Shown: one piece after another, positions 43,425-51,617 of the stretch | Layout: every line of letters begins with the position of its first letter | How positions within the stretch are numbered: the first letter of the stretch is position 1 | Source of the DNA: Fibrobacter sp. | Lineage (GTDB): Bacteria; Fibrobacterota; Chitinivibrionia; Chitinivibrionales; Chitinispirillaceae | NCBI GenBank assembly: GCA_012519985.1 | Contig: JAAYPC010000227.1 | Span: forward strand, 1 to 51,801 | Length of the DNA: 51,801 nt | Direction of reading: 5' to 3' | Translations under genes and position numbers: made by a program | Notes under the pieces: model-generated | Databases searched by the model: none | What the model was told of the DNA's origin: nothing | What the model saw: only the letters and a program-made list of their open reading frames with translations

Positions 43425-44078
43425 TTAACTTCCCTGTAAAGCATTCAGATAAGCACGGGCCTGTTTCTCAAGTCCGTTGGTTATAGCTCTGGTTGAAATT
43501 GTGGAGCCGGTTATTGCAGTTACACTGTTCTGTGATAGAAGTTCACTGCGTTTATTATTGTCCAGTTTATGCCACTCGCCAGTTGTTTTATCAATTGCAA
43601 TCGCTTTATTGATATCAATTCCTTCGAATTGTTTGGTGAACCACCGAAGACCTTCCTCTTTTTTACCAAATAAACCATTCCAGATATACTTCTTGGAGAT
43701 GCTCTCTGAGACTCGTGCTCCTAAACCTGGAGTCTCCGATTGTTCAAGAATGCTCATCCCCATTATTTTACCATCTTCTGTAACACTAACCAGATAATGG
43801 ATATCACCAGCGTATCCTCTGCTGGAGATTTTAAAAGCATAAGCCGTCTGATTTTCATTTTTGGCAATCCAGTATTGTGATGGACAACCTGCAGTGCTGC
43901 AGTGCATTTCAGTTATTTCACTGTTTTGGGGCATTATCTGCTCAAGAGCGCTCTTTTCGGCAATCTGATTCTGCTCCAGAATCCGGTCTTTGGTTTTAGA
44001 GTTTGTGAACGCGATTGCCAGTGCTGCAGTTAATGAAACAATAGTGAGGACAACCGTTAATTTAATGATATCAGCCAC
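43425..44078 (-). CDS. rnfG: Rnf complex subunit G (FMN-binding)
   Basis: A 217-residue protein with an N-terminal membrane helix (LTVVLTIVSLTAALAIAF) and a periplasmic FMN-binding domain. The covalent FMN attachment motif is AITGSTISTRAI near the C terminus, a variant of the usual SGATxTS with Ser in place of Ala. LEQSETPGLGARVSE is the other conserved motif. The GTG start at 44078 overlaps rnfD by 8 bp. Confidence 0.94.
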   Translation of the reverse strand: MADIIKLTVVLTIVSLTAALAIAFTNSKTKDRILEQNQIAEKSALEQIMPQNSEITEMHCSTAGCPSQYWIAKNENQTAYAFKISSRGYAGDIHYLVSVTEDGKIMGMSILEQSETPGLGARVSESISKKYIWNGLFGKKEEGLRWFTKQFEGIDINKAIAIDKTTGEWHKLDNNKRSELLSQNSVTAITGSTISTRAITNGLEKQARAYLNALQGS

Positions 44079-45150
44079 GTTTTCTCACCTTTCCATAAAT
44101 TGACGGTCTGGTGTATCTTTCAATCAAAGGAACAAAAAGGTTCATGATAAGTATGGAGTAGGAAACCCCTTCGGGATATCCGCCAAATTTTCTTATGATA
44201 AAGGTCAGAATCCCGCATCCCAGGGCGAAATAAACTTTCCCGCCAGGAGTTATCGGAGAAGTAACCATGTCGGTCGCCATAAAGAAAGCACCCAGAAAAA
44301 GCCCACCCGAAAGAATCTGAAATAGCGGGATTGCGATAGCTGTCTGGGAAAGGAGATTTCCGGTTCCGTTGAAAAGCCAGAAAAGAAGAAATACTGTCCC
44401 TATATAAATGAAAGGGATTCTGAATCCGATTATCTTTTTATGCCACAGGATTATGGCTCCGATCAGAAGGGCAATTGCAGATGTTTCTCCTATACATCCA
44501 CCTACATTTCCAACAAACAGGTTCATCAGCGCATCCTGGAAATTGAGATTAGCAATACTGCCATCTCTAACGGCTGTTTTAAAGAAGGCCAGAGGTGTGG
44601 CACTTGTCATTCCATCAAATCCGGAAAGTGTACCTTTGATTATTCCCTGAGGAGCGCTCCAACTGGTCATGGCAGCCGGGTAGCAAGCCATCAGAAATGC
44701 CCGTCCCGCCAGGGCTGGATTTATAAAGTTGGAGCCCAGTCCTCCGAAAGCCATCTTGGCAACACCAATCGAAAATATGGAACCCAAAGCCATCATCCAC
44801 CAGGGAAGAATGGGGGAGACATTAAAGGCAAGCAGGATTCCGGTGATTACAGCGCTGAAATCTCCCACTGATTTCGGCTTCCCTGTTAATCGCGTAATAA
44901 TGAATTCGGTTAATACCGCGAAGCTCACAGAAACACAGGTCAGAAATATCGCCCGCCAGCCAAAAAACAGTAAAGAGGCAATTAATGCAGGGCATAGCGC
45001 GATTACCACCCAACGCATAATATCAGGAACGGTTTCTGGGTGCCTGATATGAGGTGATGATGATAAATTGAGCTGAAACTTAGCTTTCTCAACACCGCTT
45101 GCCAGTTTCTTTTCACCGTTTTCAGTTTTTGTGATGGTCTGATTTATCAT
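44071..45150 (-). CDS. rnfD: Rnf complex subunit D (FMN-binding membrane protein)
   Basis: A 359-residue polytopic protein. LSSSPHIRHPETVPDIMRWV is the RnfD start; GKMAFGGLGSNFINPALAGR-type sequence (here AKMAFGGLGSNFINPALAGR) and FDGMTSATPLAFF follow, the last carrying the Thr for covalent FMN. About eight membrane helices are visible. The N-terminal ~30 residues before the family start are poorly conserved. It follows rnfC by 24 bp. Confidence 0.95.
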   Translation of the reverse strand: MINQTITKTENGEKKLASGVEKAKFQLNLSSSPHIRHPETVPDIMRWVVIALCPALIASLLFFGWRAIFLTCVSVSFAVLTEFIITRLTGKPKSVGDFSAVITGILLAFNVSPILPWWMMALGSIFSIGVAKMAFGGLGSNFINPALAGRAFLMACYPAAMTSWSAPQGIIKGTLSGFDGMTSATPLAFFKTAVRDGSIANLNFQDALMNLFVGNVGGCIGETSAIALLIGAIILWHKKIIGFRIPFIYIGTVFLLFWLFNGTGNLLSQTAIAIPLFQILSGGLFLGAFFMATDMVTSPITPGGKVYFALGCGILTFIIRKFGGYPEGVSYSILIMNLFVPLIERYTRPSIYGKVRKRG

Positions 45151-45174
45151 TTTTATATCGATCCCTTGTGAAAA

Positions 45175-46512
45175 TCATTTATTTGTGGCTGCCGCACGTT
45201 TGGCTTGAGCATGAAATTTACCCAATTTCACATAGTGCACCAGATTAATCTTTGAGGGACAAACATATGTGCAGGAACCGCACTCCATACAATCCATGAT
45301 ATTCCATTCCATTGCCTCATCTATACTTTCTTTTTCGATAAATTTGGCAAGCCTTGATGGAACCAGATGAATCGGGCAGGCAGCAACACACCGTCCACAG
45401 TTAATGCAGGGATATTCTCTGATTGCAGGTTGTACTTTATCATAAACCAAAAGGCCTGAAGTCGATTTGATGACCGGAGCATCCAGATCCGATTGTGCTA
45501 TTCCCATCATTGGGCCACCCATGATTACTTTTTGGGTAGCTTTGAAATCCACCTCACATGCTTCCAGAAGCAATCGAATGGGGGTCCCGATTCTAACCAG
45601 CAGATTTTTAGGATTTTTTACAGTTGGCCCAGTCACTGTCACCACACGCTCATATAATGGAATTCCGCCAAGGATAGCATCTCTCACAGCCACTGCAGTA
45701 CCTACGTTCTGAACTACACAACCAGCATCCATCGGAAGACCACCTGATGGCACCTGGCGACCGGTCACTGCATTGATAAGCTGTTTTTCACCCCCCTGAG
45801 GGTATTTCGCACCAAGTCTGGCCAAAGTCACATCTTTGTAAAGACTATCAGAGAGCAGCTTATTAACCAGTTTGATGGCATCAGGTTTGTTCTCTTCAAT
45901 GCCGATAAAGCATTTCTTTGCACCCAGTATTTTTTTGAGAATAAGCACTCCGGTAAGAAGATCTTCTGTACGCTCAAGCATCAAACGATGATCTGCAGTA
46001 AGATAGGGTTCACATTCCGCTCCATTAATAATCAGAACATCGATAGGCTTGTTGCTGGGAGGCGATAATTTTACGTGAGTGGGAAAACTTGCTCCTCCCA
46101 TTCCCACAATTCCGGCAGCCTGAACCATCTGAATCAGCTCACCTTGAGCAGCTTCTCTCCATGGTTTGTTCAGCGGGCTAAGCAACTGTTTTTCTTCAGC
46201 GCTGTCGTTTTCTATTTCTACCCCGATAACCTGCTTACCCATTGGATGGGGAAAGGGACCTACCGAAAGAACCGTTCCGGACACCGATGAGTGCACAGGA
46301 GCGGATACAAATCCACCTGCTTCACCTATCAATTGTCCAATACTCACCCGGTCTCCGCGTTTAACCACCGGTTTTGCAGGTGCACCAATGTGCTGTTGTA
46401 ATGGAATAATTACCTTGCCGGGGGCAGGGAATACTTCAATAGACAGCCTCGCTGTCTGAGCTTTGCTGTGCGGTGGATGAATACCACCTTTGAATGTAAA
46501 TCGCCTGGACAA
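45175..46512 (-). CDS. rnfC: Rnf complex subunit C (NADH/FMN and 4Fe-4S)
   Basis: A 445-residue peripheral subunit that carries the NAD site. FKGGIHPPHSKAQTA starts the family; the Rossmann-like part has GIVGMGGASFPTHVKL and INGAECEPYLTADHRLMLE, and the C terminus has two [4Fe-4S] motifs, CINCGRCVAACP and CMECGSCTYVCP. The start is a TTG at 46512 with GGGAG 6 bp upstream. It is the first gene of the rnfCDGEAB operon, in the usual order. Confidence 0.96.
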   Translation of the reverse strand: MSRRFTFKGGIHPPHSKAQTARLSIEVFPAPGKVIIPLQQHIGAPAKPVVKRGDRVSIGQLIGEAGGFVSAPVHSSVSGTVLSVGPFPHPMGKQVIGVEIENDSAEEKQLLSPLNKPWREAAQGELIQMVQAAGIVGMGGASFPTHVKLSPPSNKPIDVLIINGAECEPYLTADHRLMLERTEDLLTGVLILKKILGAKKCFIGIEENKPDAIKLVNKLLSDSLYKDVTLARLGAKYPQGGEKQLINAVTGRQVPSGGLPMDAGCVVQNVGTAVAVRDAILGGIPLYERVVTVTGPTVKNPKNLLVRIGTPIRLLLEACEVDFKATQKVIMGGPMMGIAQSDLDAPVIKSTSGLLVYDKVQPAIREYPCINCGRCVAACPIHLVPSRLAKFIEKESIDEAMEWNIMDCMECGSCTYVCPSKINLVHYVKLGKFHAQAKRAAATNK

Positions 46513-46597
46513 TTATGTCTCCCATTTTAGCGGTCGTGATATAGCTTTGAAGGCACACTTTTTCTGTCCGAAAATCGGTCGTATTTCGAAGAGATAA

Positions 46598-46626
46598 AAA
46601 CTACAACCAGCCCCATTCCCAGTCAA
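46598..46626 (-). promoter_or_regulatory. Possible sigma-70 promoter of the rnf operon
   Basis: On the minus strand TTGACT (plus 46621-46626) and TAGTTT (46598-46603) are separated by 17 bp. The -35 is good and the -10 is weak (three of six matches). It lies about 86 bp before the TTG of rnfC. Confidence 0.35.
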
Positions 46627-46752
46627 GACTCATGTAGGTGCTCTGATCTGACAAAAAACTCATATCCGCTTTGCCGCATGCTATTTTTTACAGGTACCCT
46701 TTTTTGTTTGAAATATATCAATAGTGCTTCGGCTTTTTAAAGGTGTTTTTTT

Positions 46753-47292
46753 ATGGGCATCCCTTCAGTTCCTCTTCCTGTAAAACTGGTTATAGCAGTT
46801 ACTTATAATCCACTTTCAATAGATCTCGACAATGTTATAAAGATCCTTGATCACAAGTTCGGTAAGCAGGAATACAGCTACGGACCAATTCCTTTCTCAT
46901 GGTCTGAATACTACAGCGATGAGATGGGGCCTTCTTTAATGAAATATTACTACAACTACAGCTCTCTGATCGACAGAGAGCGACTCATTGATATAAAGCT
47001 TTTCACCAACAGTATCGAACAGCAATTCTCTGTTGAGGGAAAACGGATCGTAAACATCGATCCGGGGTATTTGGCCAGAGATAAATTTGTTCTTGTTACC
47101 ACCAAAGATTTTTATCACAGACTGTATCTGGGCAAAGGCATCTATGGAGAAGAAACTCTTCATTATAGAAAAGGGAAATATCGTTTCTTTTCCTGGACTT
47201 ATCCGGATTATCGACAAAAGCCGCTTTATGAATTTCTTGAAAAGGCCAGAGCAACGCTGGCAAGGGATCTTGCAAGAGAATTTAATAGTTGA
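46753..47292 (+). CDS. DUF4416 family protein
   Basis: A 179-residue soluble protein of the DUF4416 family: PVKLVIAVTYNPLSID near the N terminus, YGPIPFSWSEYYSDEMG in the middle, then KRIVNIDPGYLARDKFVLVT and TYPDYRQKPLYEFLEKAR at the end. These motifs are strongly conserved in the family; no biochemical role is known (some databases name it a GTP-binding protein without evidence I can see). AAAGGTG about 7 bp before the ATG is the ribosome binding site. It is monocistronic, divergent from rnfC. Confidence 0.9.
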   Translation: MGIPSVPLPVKLVIAVTYNPLSIDLDNVIKILDHKFGKQEYSYGPIPFSWSEYYSDEMGPSLMKYYYNYSSLIDRERLIDIKLFTNSIEQQFSVEGKRIVNIDPGYLARDKFVLVTTKDFYHRLYLGKGIYGEETLHYRKGKYRFFSWTYPDYRQKPLYEFLEKARATLARDLAREFNS

Positions 47293-47317
47293 AATTCACA
47301 GGAATGGAGTTCTCTAT

Positions 47318-47440
47318 CTTGTTTCGAATTTCGGATTTCGGATCTCGAATTCTTCATTCATACTCCTGTTCCGGTTTGGAATTTATATCATTGTAATTTG
47401 GAAAATTGTTTGGGATTTTGGATTTTGTAAGTTGTGATTT
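47318..47440. repeat. Dispersed AT-rich intergenic repeat, copy 2 (inverted)
   Basis: TTCGAATTTCGGATTTCGG, ATCTCGAATTC, then TTTGGAATTT, TAATTTGGAAAATTG and GATTTTGGATTTTG: the reverse complement of the structure at 2560-2690. It fills much of the gap after the DUF4416 gene. The other 170 bp of the 47293-47610 gap hold only the possible 11-codon frame at 47567. Confidence 0.7.
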
Positions 47441-47566
47441 ATTTGGGACACAGTGATCTTTCGTAAAATTAACCAGACACTACTGGCCTTAACCTGAGTT
47501 ATAAGGCCTCCTCTGACATTTCGTGCTCTCCAATCTGAATCCCGAATGCCAAAGGAGGTGGTTCTT

Positions 47567-47602
47567 ATGCTCCGATTACAGCGACAGATTCACCGATATT
47601 AA
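47567..47602 (+). CDS. Possible 11-codon mini-ORF with an ideal ribosome binding site
   Basis: AAAGGAGGTGG at 47551-47561 is a near-perfect Shine-Dalgarno sequence, 5 bp before an ATG at 47567. The frame reads MLRLQRQIHRY and stops at 47602. No gene follows on this strand (the next one is convergent), so it is not an obvious leader peptide. It may be the 5' remnant of a lost gene. Confidence 0.2.
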   Translation: MLRLQRQIHRY

Positions 47603-47610
47603 TATGATTG

Positions 47611-48372
47611 TCAGACCTGCTGTAACTCATTTTCCTGGGGTGTCTCGACCGGTTCATCGGTAGAATCGTTGCGGGCGATTCTTGCACGCTGAACGTTTTC
47701 AGTTTTCTCGATTATTCCATTTATCAGGGCGATTGCTTCATCATACTGACCGGGTTTATCCTCGGCTTCCATGTTAAGCCGGGAGAAAAGCTTTTCGTTG
47801 ATCTGATCTATCAGGTTATCCGCAGCCTCTCTAACACTTGGAATAATCTTTTTTTCCTTATAGTTTACAATGACTTTCTCCTGAATATCCAGAAATTCGC
47901 TTTCTGCTATTTTCAGATTGTTGTAGATATCTTCTATAGAATTGTTTCTGAACAATTCCAACCGTTCATCGAACTTTTTGAACAGGTTTGCCAGTTGGTT
48001 TGACTCGTCATTGTTACTGGATTTTGGTTTTCGGCCAATATTTACAATGATTTCGTATAATTCTTTAGCAGACTGCTGAACCTGTGGATTGTAATAGCAT
48101 AACAGGTCGGACTCCAGCCTCAGGGCAAGGGCACGGTAGAGCGCATCCCGATTTGCATCAGCGGCATTGGCCTGAATTGTAAATTCATTCCTTCGAACCC
48201 TGGTTATGGCATTGTTTAAAGCAGCAAGAGCCTCTTCGCTTTTCTCAAGGTTTTTGCCAAGTGCTTCGGAAGGAGTTGATTTTGTCTTCACTGTGGATAG
48301 CACTCTGGAAACCATCGAAGCCAGAGTTTTCCAGTAATAGTTGAAAACCTTTTTGGTAATTTTTTTGATCAT
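47611..48372 (-). CDS. Helical hypothetical protein (possibly DUF6261-like)
   Basis: A 253-residue soluble, almost fully helical protein. NAADANRDALYRALALRLES and QQSAKELYEIIVNIG resemble the DxxRD and helical core of DUF6261 proteins from the Bacteroidetes, but the match is weak. The N terminus is basic (MIKKITKKVFNYYWK) and the C terminus acidic. GGAGG 6 bp before the ATG at 48372 makes that start preferable to the longer frame from 48432. An inverted repeat, ATGCGAC...GTCGCAT, lies just upstream at 48417-48455. Function unknown. Confidence 0.7.
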   Translation of the reverse strand: MIKKITKKVFNYYWKTLASMVSRVLSTVKTKSTPSEALGKNLEKSEEALAALNNAITRVRRNEFTIQANAADANRDALYRALALRLESDLLCYYNPQVQQSAKELYEIIVNIGRKPKSSNNDESNQLANLFKKFDERLELFRNNSIEDIYNNLKIAESEFLDIQEKVIVNYKEKKIIPSVREAADNLIDQINEKLFSRLNMEAEDKPGQYDEAIALINGIIEKTENVQRARIARNDSTDEPVETPQENELQQV

Positions 48373-48627
48373 AGAATTCCTCCATGTAAGAAAGTCAGAC
48401 GTGAGTAATAAAATGCGACTGAAGCGGAGCATAAAGATGTCGCATGATTAATGGTATTGACTCAATCAATATATGTAAGGTTTGTTGTAAGCACAATATA
48501 AAAATCGACAAAAATCAGTTTTGGCAATTCTCAATCCAAATAGCTTTACCCCAATACCATGATGTAATGCGCAGTGTGCAAGAAACAGATGAAAGTTTCT
48601 AATTTAGGCTGGTCTTAAATCCAGTCC

Positions 48628-48952
48628 GAGGTAATCGGTGTGCAGATATAGAAACTTGAGTTTCAGACCGAGGTAATCGATGAGCAGGTATAGGAACTTG
48701 AGTTTCCGTCTGAGGTAATCGGTGTGCAGATATAGGAACTTGAGTTTCCGTCTGAGGTAATCGGTGTGCAGATATAGAAACTTGAGTTTCCGTCTGAGGT
48801 AATCGGTGTGCAGATATAGGAACTTGAGTTTCCGCCCGAGGTAACCGGTGTGCAGATATAGGAACTTGAGTTTCCGCCCGAGGTAATCGATGAGCAGATA
48901 TAGAAACTTGAGTTTCCGTCTGAGGTAACCGGTGTGCAGATATAGAAACTTG
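48628..48952. repeat. 42 bp tandem repeat array (eight copies, last partial)
   Basis: Units start at 48628, 48670, 48712, 48754, 48796, 48838, 48880 and 48922, all exactly 42 bp apart. Each reads GAGGTAATCGGTG (or GAGGTAATCGATG, GAGGTAACCGGTG), then TGCAGATATAGGAACTTG and AGTTTCCGTCT. Inside each unit CAGA...GGAA-ACTTGAGT-TTCC...TCTG can fold as a hairpin. A frame of 119 codons with a 14-residue repeat runs through on the minus strand, but it has no ribosome binding site and is probably an artefact of the 42 bp period. The upstream stretch 48373-48627 has no gene. Confidence 0.95.
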
Positions 48953-48960
48953 GTTTTTCT

Positions 48961-49006
48961 CACCGGGCGTTGCCCGGTGCTAAGCTAGAGCGCCCTTTCA
49001 GGGCTC
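48961..49006. repeat. Double-hairpin element (REP-like)
   Basis: CACCGGGC-GTT-GCCCGGTG at 48961-48979 and, after CTAAGCTA, GAGC-G-CCCT-TTC-AGGGCTC at 48988-49006. Two adjacent GC-rich hairpins of this type, with the second loop TTTCAGGGCT, resemble widely scattered REP-like intergenic elements of environmental bacteria; the exact family is not known to me. It lies between the 42 bp array and the radical SAM gene. Confidence 0.65.
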
Positions 49007-49024
49007 ATTGAACAGGCAATCTCT

Positions 49025-50311
49025 TTATAAACAGTAATTGATATTTTTTGCTCTTTCTCTTACAGCCTCAATTGCGTCTGCGCTCCAGTCAGGAAGACAG
49101 GTGATGAAATAGGAATCGTTATGCCACAATGGATCTCTTTCAAGAAGAGGGAATTGTTTCAGATAATACTGGTAAAGCGATGTTCCAGGAACAGGCGAGA
49201 TAAAAACCGGCTTTACTTTTATACCCATCGATCCCACATAATCCATCTCGTTTAGCATCTGTTGAGGAGTCTGGTTCCTCAACCCTCCCATCATATACAC
49301 TCCGGTATCCTTATCTGAGCAATACTTTTTTATTAACCCGATCTTGTCTTCCAGCTCATTGCAGCTTACCTTTGCAGAGGTGTCCTGAAGGTATTTTTTG
49401 TCTCCGCTCTCATAACCAAACCTGAAAGTGGTAAAGCCGGCCTCTGTCATAAGGTTCAGGAGCGGCTCGGTGATAAATCGCAGATGCATGCCGTTTGGTG
49501 TATGGAAACGGATCTTATATTTACGTTCGATTATTTTCCTGAGAAAAGGAATAAATACTTTCTGTGGATTATAAAGCAGTGCATCATCGTAAAGGGCAAA
49601 ATCGCAAACCCCGAATTTTTCGATCAGGAATTCAATCTCCTGGAGAATCAGTTCTACAGGGCGATAATGGAAAGAGGGCTGCAATATCTTTGAGGCGCAA
49701 TAGCTGCATCTCATTGGACATCCCAGAGAAAGCAGAGCCGGACCATGATTTATCGGTTTGCGTAACTCTTTGAAAGCGGTCAAAAAGGAGGGTTCCGGCC
49801 TCTCTTTTATTTCAAGCAGAGTCAGAGTCATGGGATCAGAAAGTTCACCGATGAAACAATTTTTGTCAAAATGCCGCTTGAAAAACTGTGGTATCAGCCG
49901 TGAAGCAATTCCTCCTACCACTACAGGAATTGTCGGCCATTTTTCTCTGATGATTTTAATTGTCTCGAGTACTCCCGGAGCCCAGTAAGTCATCATGCTG
50001 CCAATGCAGATAAGATCTGGTCCTGGAGTTCTTTCCAGAAAATCCCGAAACTCCCCGATTGGTTTCCCGTAAAGCTTGTACTTGCGTTTAATATTACTGT
50101 ATAAAGCTGGTTTAGAGATCTCAGTGAAATTAAAGCTGGCAGTTCCATGTTTTCTGGGTGATGAGCTATAGCTCTGTAAACAGTTGAAATAGCTGATCGA
50201 GTGTCCGTTTTTTCTCAGTATATCCATCAGGAAATACAAGCCCAACGGATGCATCCATTCATCATAGAGTTTGAAATCGGTTACATAAGGATTTATTACA
50301 AGTATTTTCAT
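49025..50311 (-). CDS. B12-binding-domain radical SAM protein
   Basis: A 428-residue enzyme. The N-terminal Rossmann-like part (KILVINPYVTDF, DLICIGSMMTYWAPG, PVVVGGIASRL) is the cobalamin-binding type. The radical SAM core carries Cys198, Cys202 and Cys205 in SLGCPMRCSYCAS, followed by FALYDDALLYNP and FRFGYESGD. The DxHxxG Co-ligand His is not seen in the B12 domain, so cobalamin may bind base-off without it or not at all. The reaction is unknown; relatives methylate lipids, antibiotics or peptides. It is monocistronic and divergent from the DUF1848 gene. Confidence 0.88.
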   Translation of the reverse strand: MKILVINPYVTDFKLYDEWMHPLGLYFLMDILRKNGHSISYFNCLQSYSSSPRKHGTASFNFTEISKPALYSNIKRKYKLYGKPIGEFRDFLERTPGPDLICIGSMMTYWAPGVLETIKIIREKWPTIPVVVGGIASRLIPQFFKRHFDKNCFIGELSDPMTLTLLEIKERPEPSFLTAFKELRKPINHGPALLSLGCPMRCSYCASKILQPSFHYRPVELILQEIEFLIEKFGVCDFALYDDALLYNPQKVFIPFLRKIIERKYKIRFHTPNGMHLRFITEPLLNLMTEAGFTTFRFGYESGDKKYLQDTSAKVSCNELEDKIGLIKKYCSDKDTGVYMMGGLRNQTPQQMLNEMDYVGSMGIKVKPVFISPVPGTSLYQYYLKQFPLLERDPLWHNDSYFITCLPDWSADAIEAVRERAKNINYCL

Positions 50312-50410
50312 ATAAGTTCGAAATACTAAATACTAAATTAGAAAATTCGAGTCTCCCTAGGGATGCCCCCTAATCCCCCGAAGGGGGACTTTAGGATCCC
50401 GTAACGTTAC
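50308..50410. repeat. Dispersed repeat copy 3 with a GC hairpin and palindrome
   Basis: TTCGAAATACTAAATACTAA and AAAATTCGAG at 50316-50352 belong to the AT-rich dispersed family. A hairpin follows, CCTAA-T-CCCCC-GAA-GGGGG-ACT-TTAGG at 50369-50395, then the palindrome GTAACGTTAC at 50401-50410. Hairpins of the CCCCCGAAGGGGG type are common intergenic elements in environmental genomes. The gap 50312-50633 holds no gene. Confidence 0.65.
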
Positions 50411-50564
50411 TGGGTGGAAATCCGATGGGGTTTAGATCTTTCCGGTCCAAAAGTCTCCAGATGTACATCGGGTGACTTTCGGGGGGCCAGGGATTTAGTG
50501 GATTCTGATCTTTTTTTTACTTTGATATTCGTTACGGCATTATTTCCGAGTTCAAAGTTCAGAG

Positions 50565-50628
50565 GTTCTGATTTCTTTTACTTCGATATTCGAAATTCGT
50601 CCTTCGTTATTCGATATTCTATCTGGAT
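50565..50628. repeat. Dispersed AT-rich intergenic repeat, copy 4
   Basis: TTTCTTTTACTTCGATATTC, GAAATTCGTCCTTCG and TTATTCGATATTC repeat the TTCGA-ATTCGAA words of the family seen at 2640-2690 and 47318-47360. It ends just before the DUF1848 start. Confidence 0.6.
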
Positions 50629-50633
50629 CAAAT

Positions 50634-51617
50634 ATGGCATTTAGAGGATGGGAAAAGGTAAAAATAAAAAAGGATGATGGGGAAGTGGTTGATGGGATCG
50701 CCCCGTTAATCATTTCTGCCAGCAGAGCTACCGATATTCCGGCGTTTTACTCACGATGGTTTATGGAGCGGCTCAATAAAGGTTATGTTAAATGGATCAA
50801 TCCTTTTAGCGGTAAGCCTCAGTATGTATCATTTCAGAAATGCCGTTTTATTGCATTCTGGACCAAAAATCCTTCTCCGATTATTCCTCTTTTAAGCGAA
50901 ATCGAGGGAAAAAAGATCAGATACTTTTTCCAGATGACCCTGAATGACTATGAAAAAGAAAGACTGGAGCTTCATGTACCTTCATTGGATGAGAGGATCT
51001 GCAATTTCAGGAGTTTATCCAGACGGATTGGCCCAGAGAAGGTTTTCTGGCGATTCGATCCGATTATTCTGACAGGCACCATCACACCCGAAGAAATTCT
51101 GGGAAGAATAGAACGGATCGGAAATCGATTGGCTGGTTTTACAAAACGGCTTACAGTCAGCTTTCTCTCCCGTTATGCAAAAGTGGACAGAAATCTTAAA
51201 AAGGCTGGTCTGGTGATAAGAGATCCTGATTCGAAGAGTGTTAAAAAAATCGGTGAAGGATTGAGAAAACTGTCGCAAGGCTGGGGCATGAAGGTGGTAT
51301 CCTGTGCTGAGCAGATTGACTTGTCAGATTATGGTATTCACAACGGAAGCTGTATCGATCCGATAGTTGTAGCGCAGAATTTCGGTGATGACCCTGAGCT
51401 GAGAGAATTTTTAGGATTGAATATAGAAAAAGATGTTTTTGGCAATGAAACCTTTAGCTTCAGAGCGGGTTTGAAAGACAGTGGTCAGCGCAGTTTGTGC
51501 CGCTGCCTGGTGAGCAAGGACATTGGCAGGTATGATACCTGTGCTCATGGATGTGTCTATTGCTATGCGAATTCTTCGGTGCAGAATACGGCAAAAGATT
51601 TAGGATTTTTGACCTGA
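50634..51617 (+). CDS. DUF1848 family protein with C-terminal Cys cluster
   Basis: A 327-residue protein. IISASRATDIPAFYSRW near the N terminus and WRFDPIILT in the middle are DUF1848 signatures. The C terminus has Cys289, Cys291, Cys303, Cys307 and Cys310 in CRCLVSKDIGRYDTC and CAHGCVYCYANSS; Cys303-Cys307-Cys310 has the CxxxCxxC spacing of radical SAM enzymes, but at the wrong end of the protein. An Fe-S cluster is likely, the reaction unknown. About 25 residues before IISAS are extra, and the ribosome binding site at 50634 is weak, so a later start is possible. It is divergent from the radical SAM gene. Confidence 0.88.
   Translation: MAFRGWEKVKIKKDDGEVVDGIAPLIISASRATDIPAFYSRWFMERLNKGYVKWINPFSGKPQYVSFQKCRFIAFWTKNPSPIIPLLSEIEGKKIRYFFQMTLNDYEKERLELHVPSLDERICNFRSLSRRIGPEKVFWRFDPIILTGTITPEEILGRIERIGNRLAGFTKRLTVSFLSRYAKVDRNLKKAGLVIRDPDSKSVKKIGEGLRKLSQGWGMKVVSCAEQIDLSDYGIHNGSCIDPIVVAQNFGDDPELREFLGLNIEKDVFGNETFSFRAGLKDSGQRSLCRCLVSKDIGRYDTCAHGCVYCYANSSVQNTAKDLGFLT

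Noticed and set aside
48604..48963. 119-codon minus-strand frame with a 14-residue repeat
   Set aside because: It results from the 42 bp period. The GTG start has no ribosome binding site and lies inside a GC hairpin.
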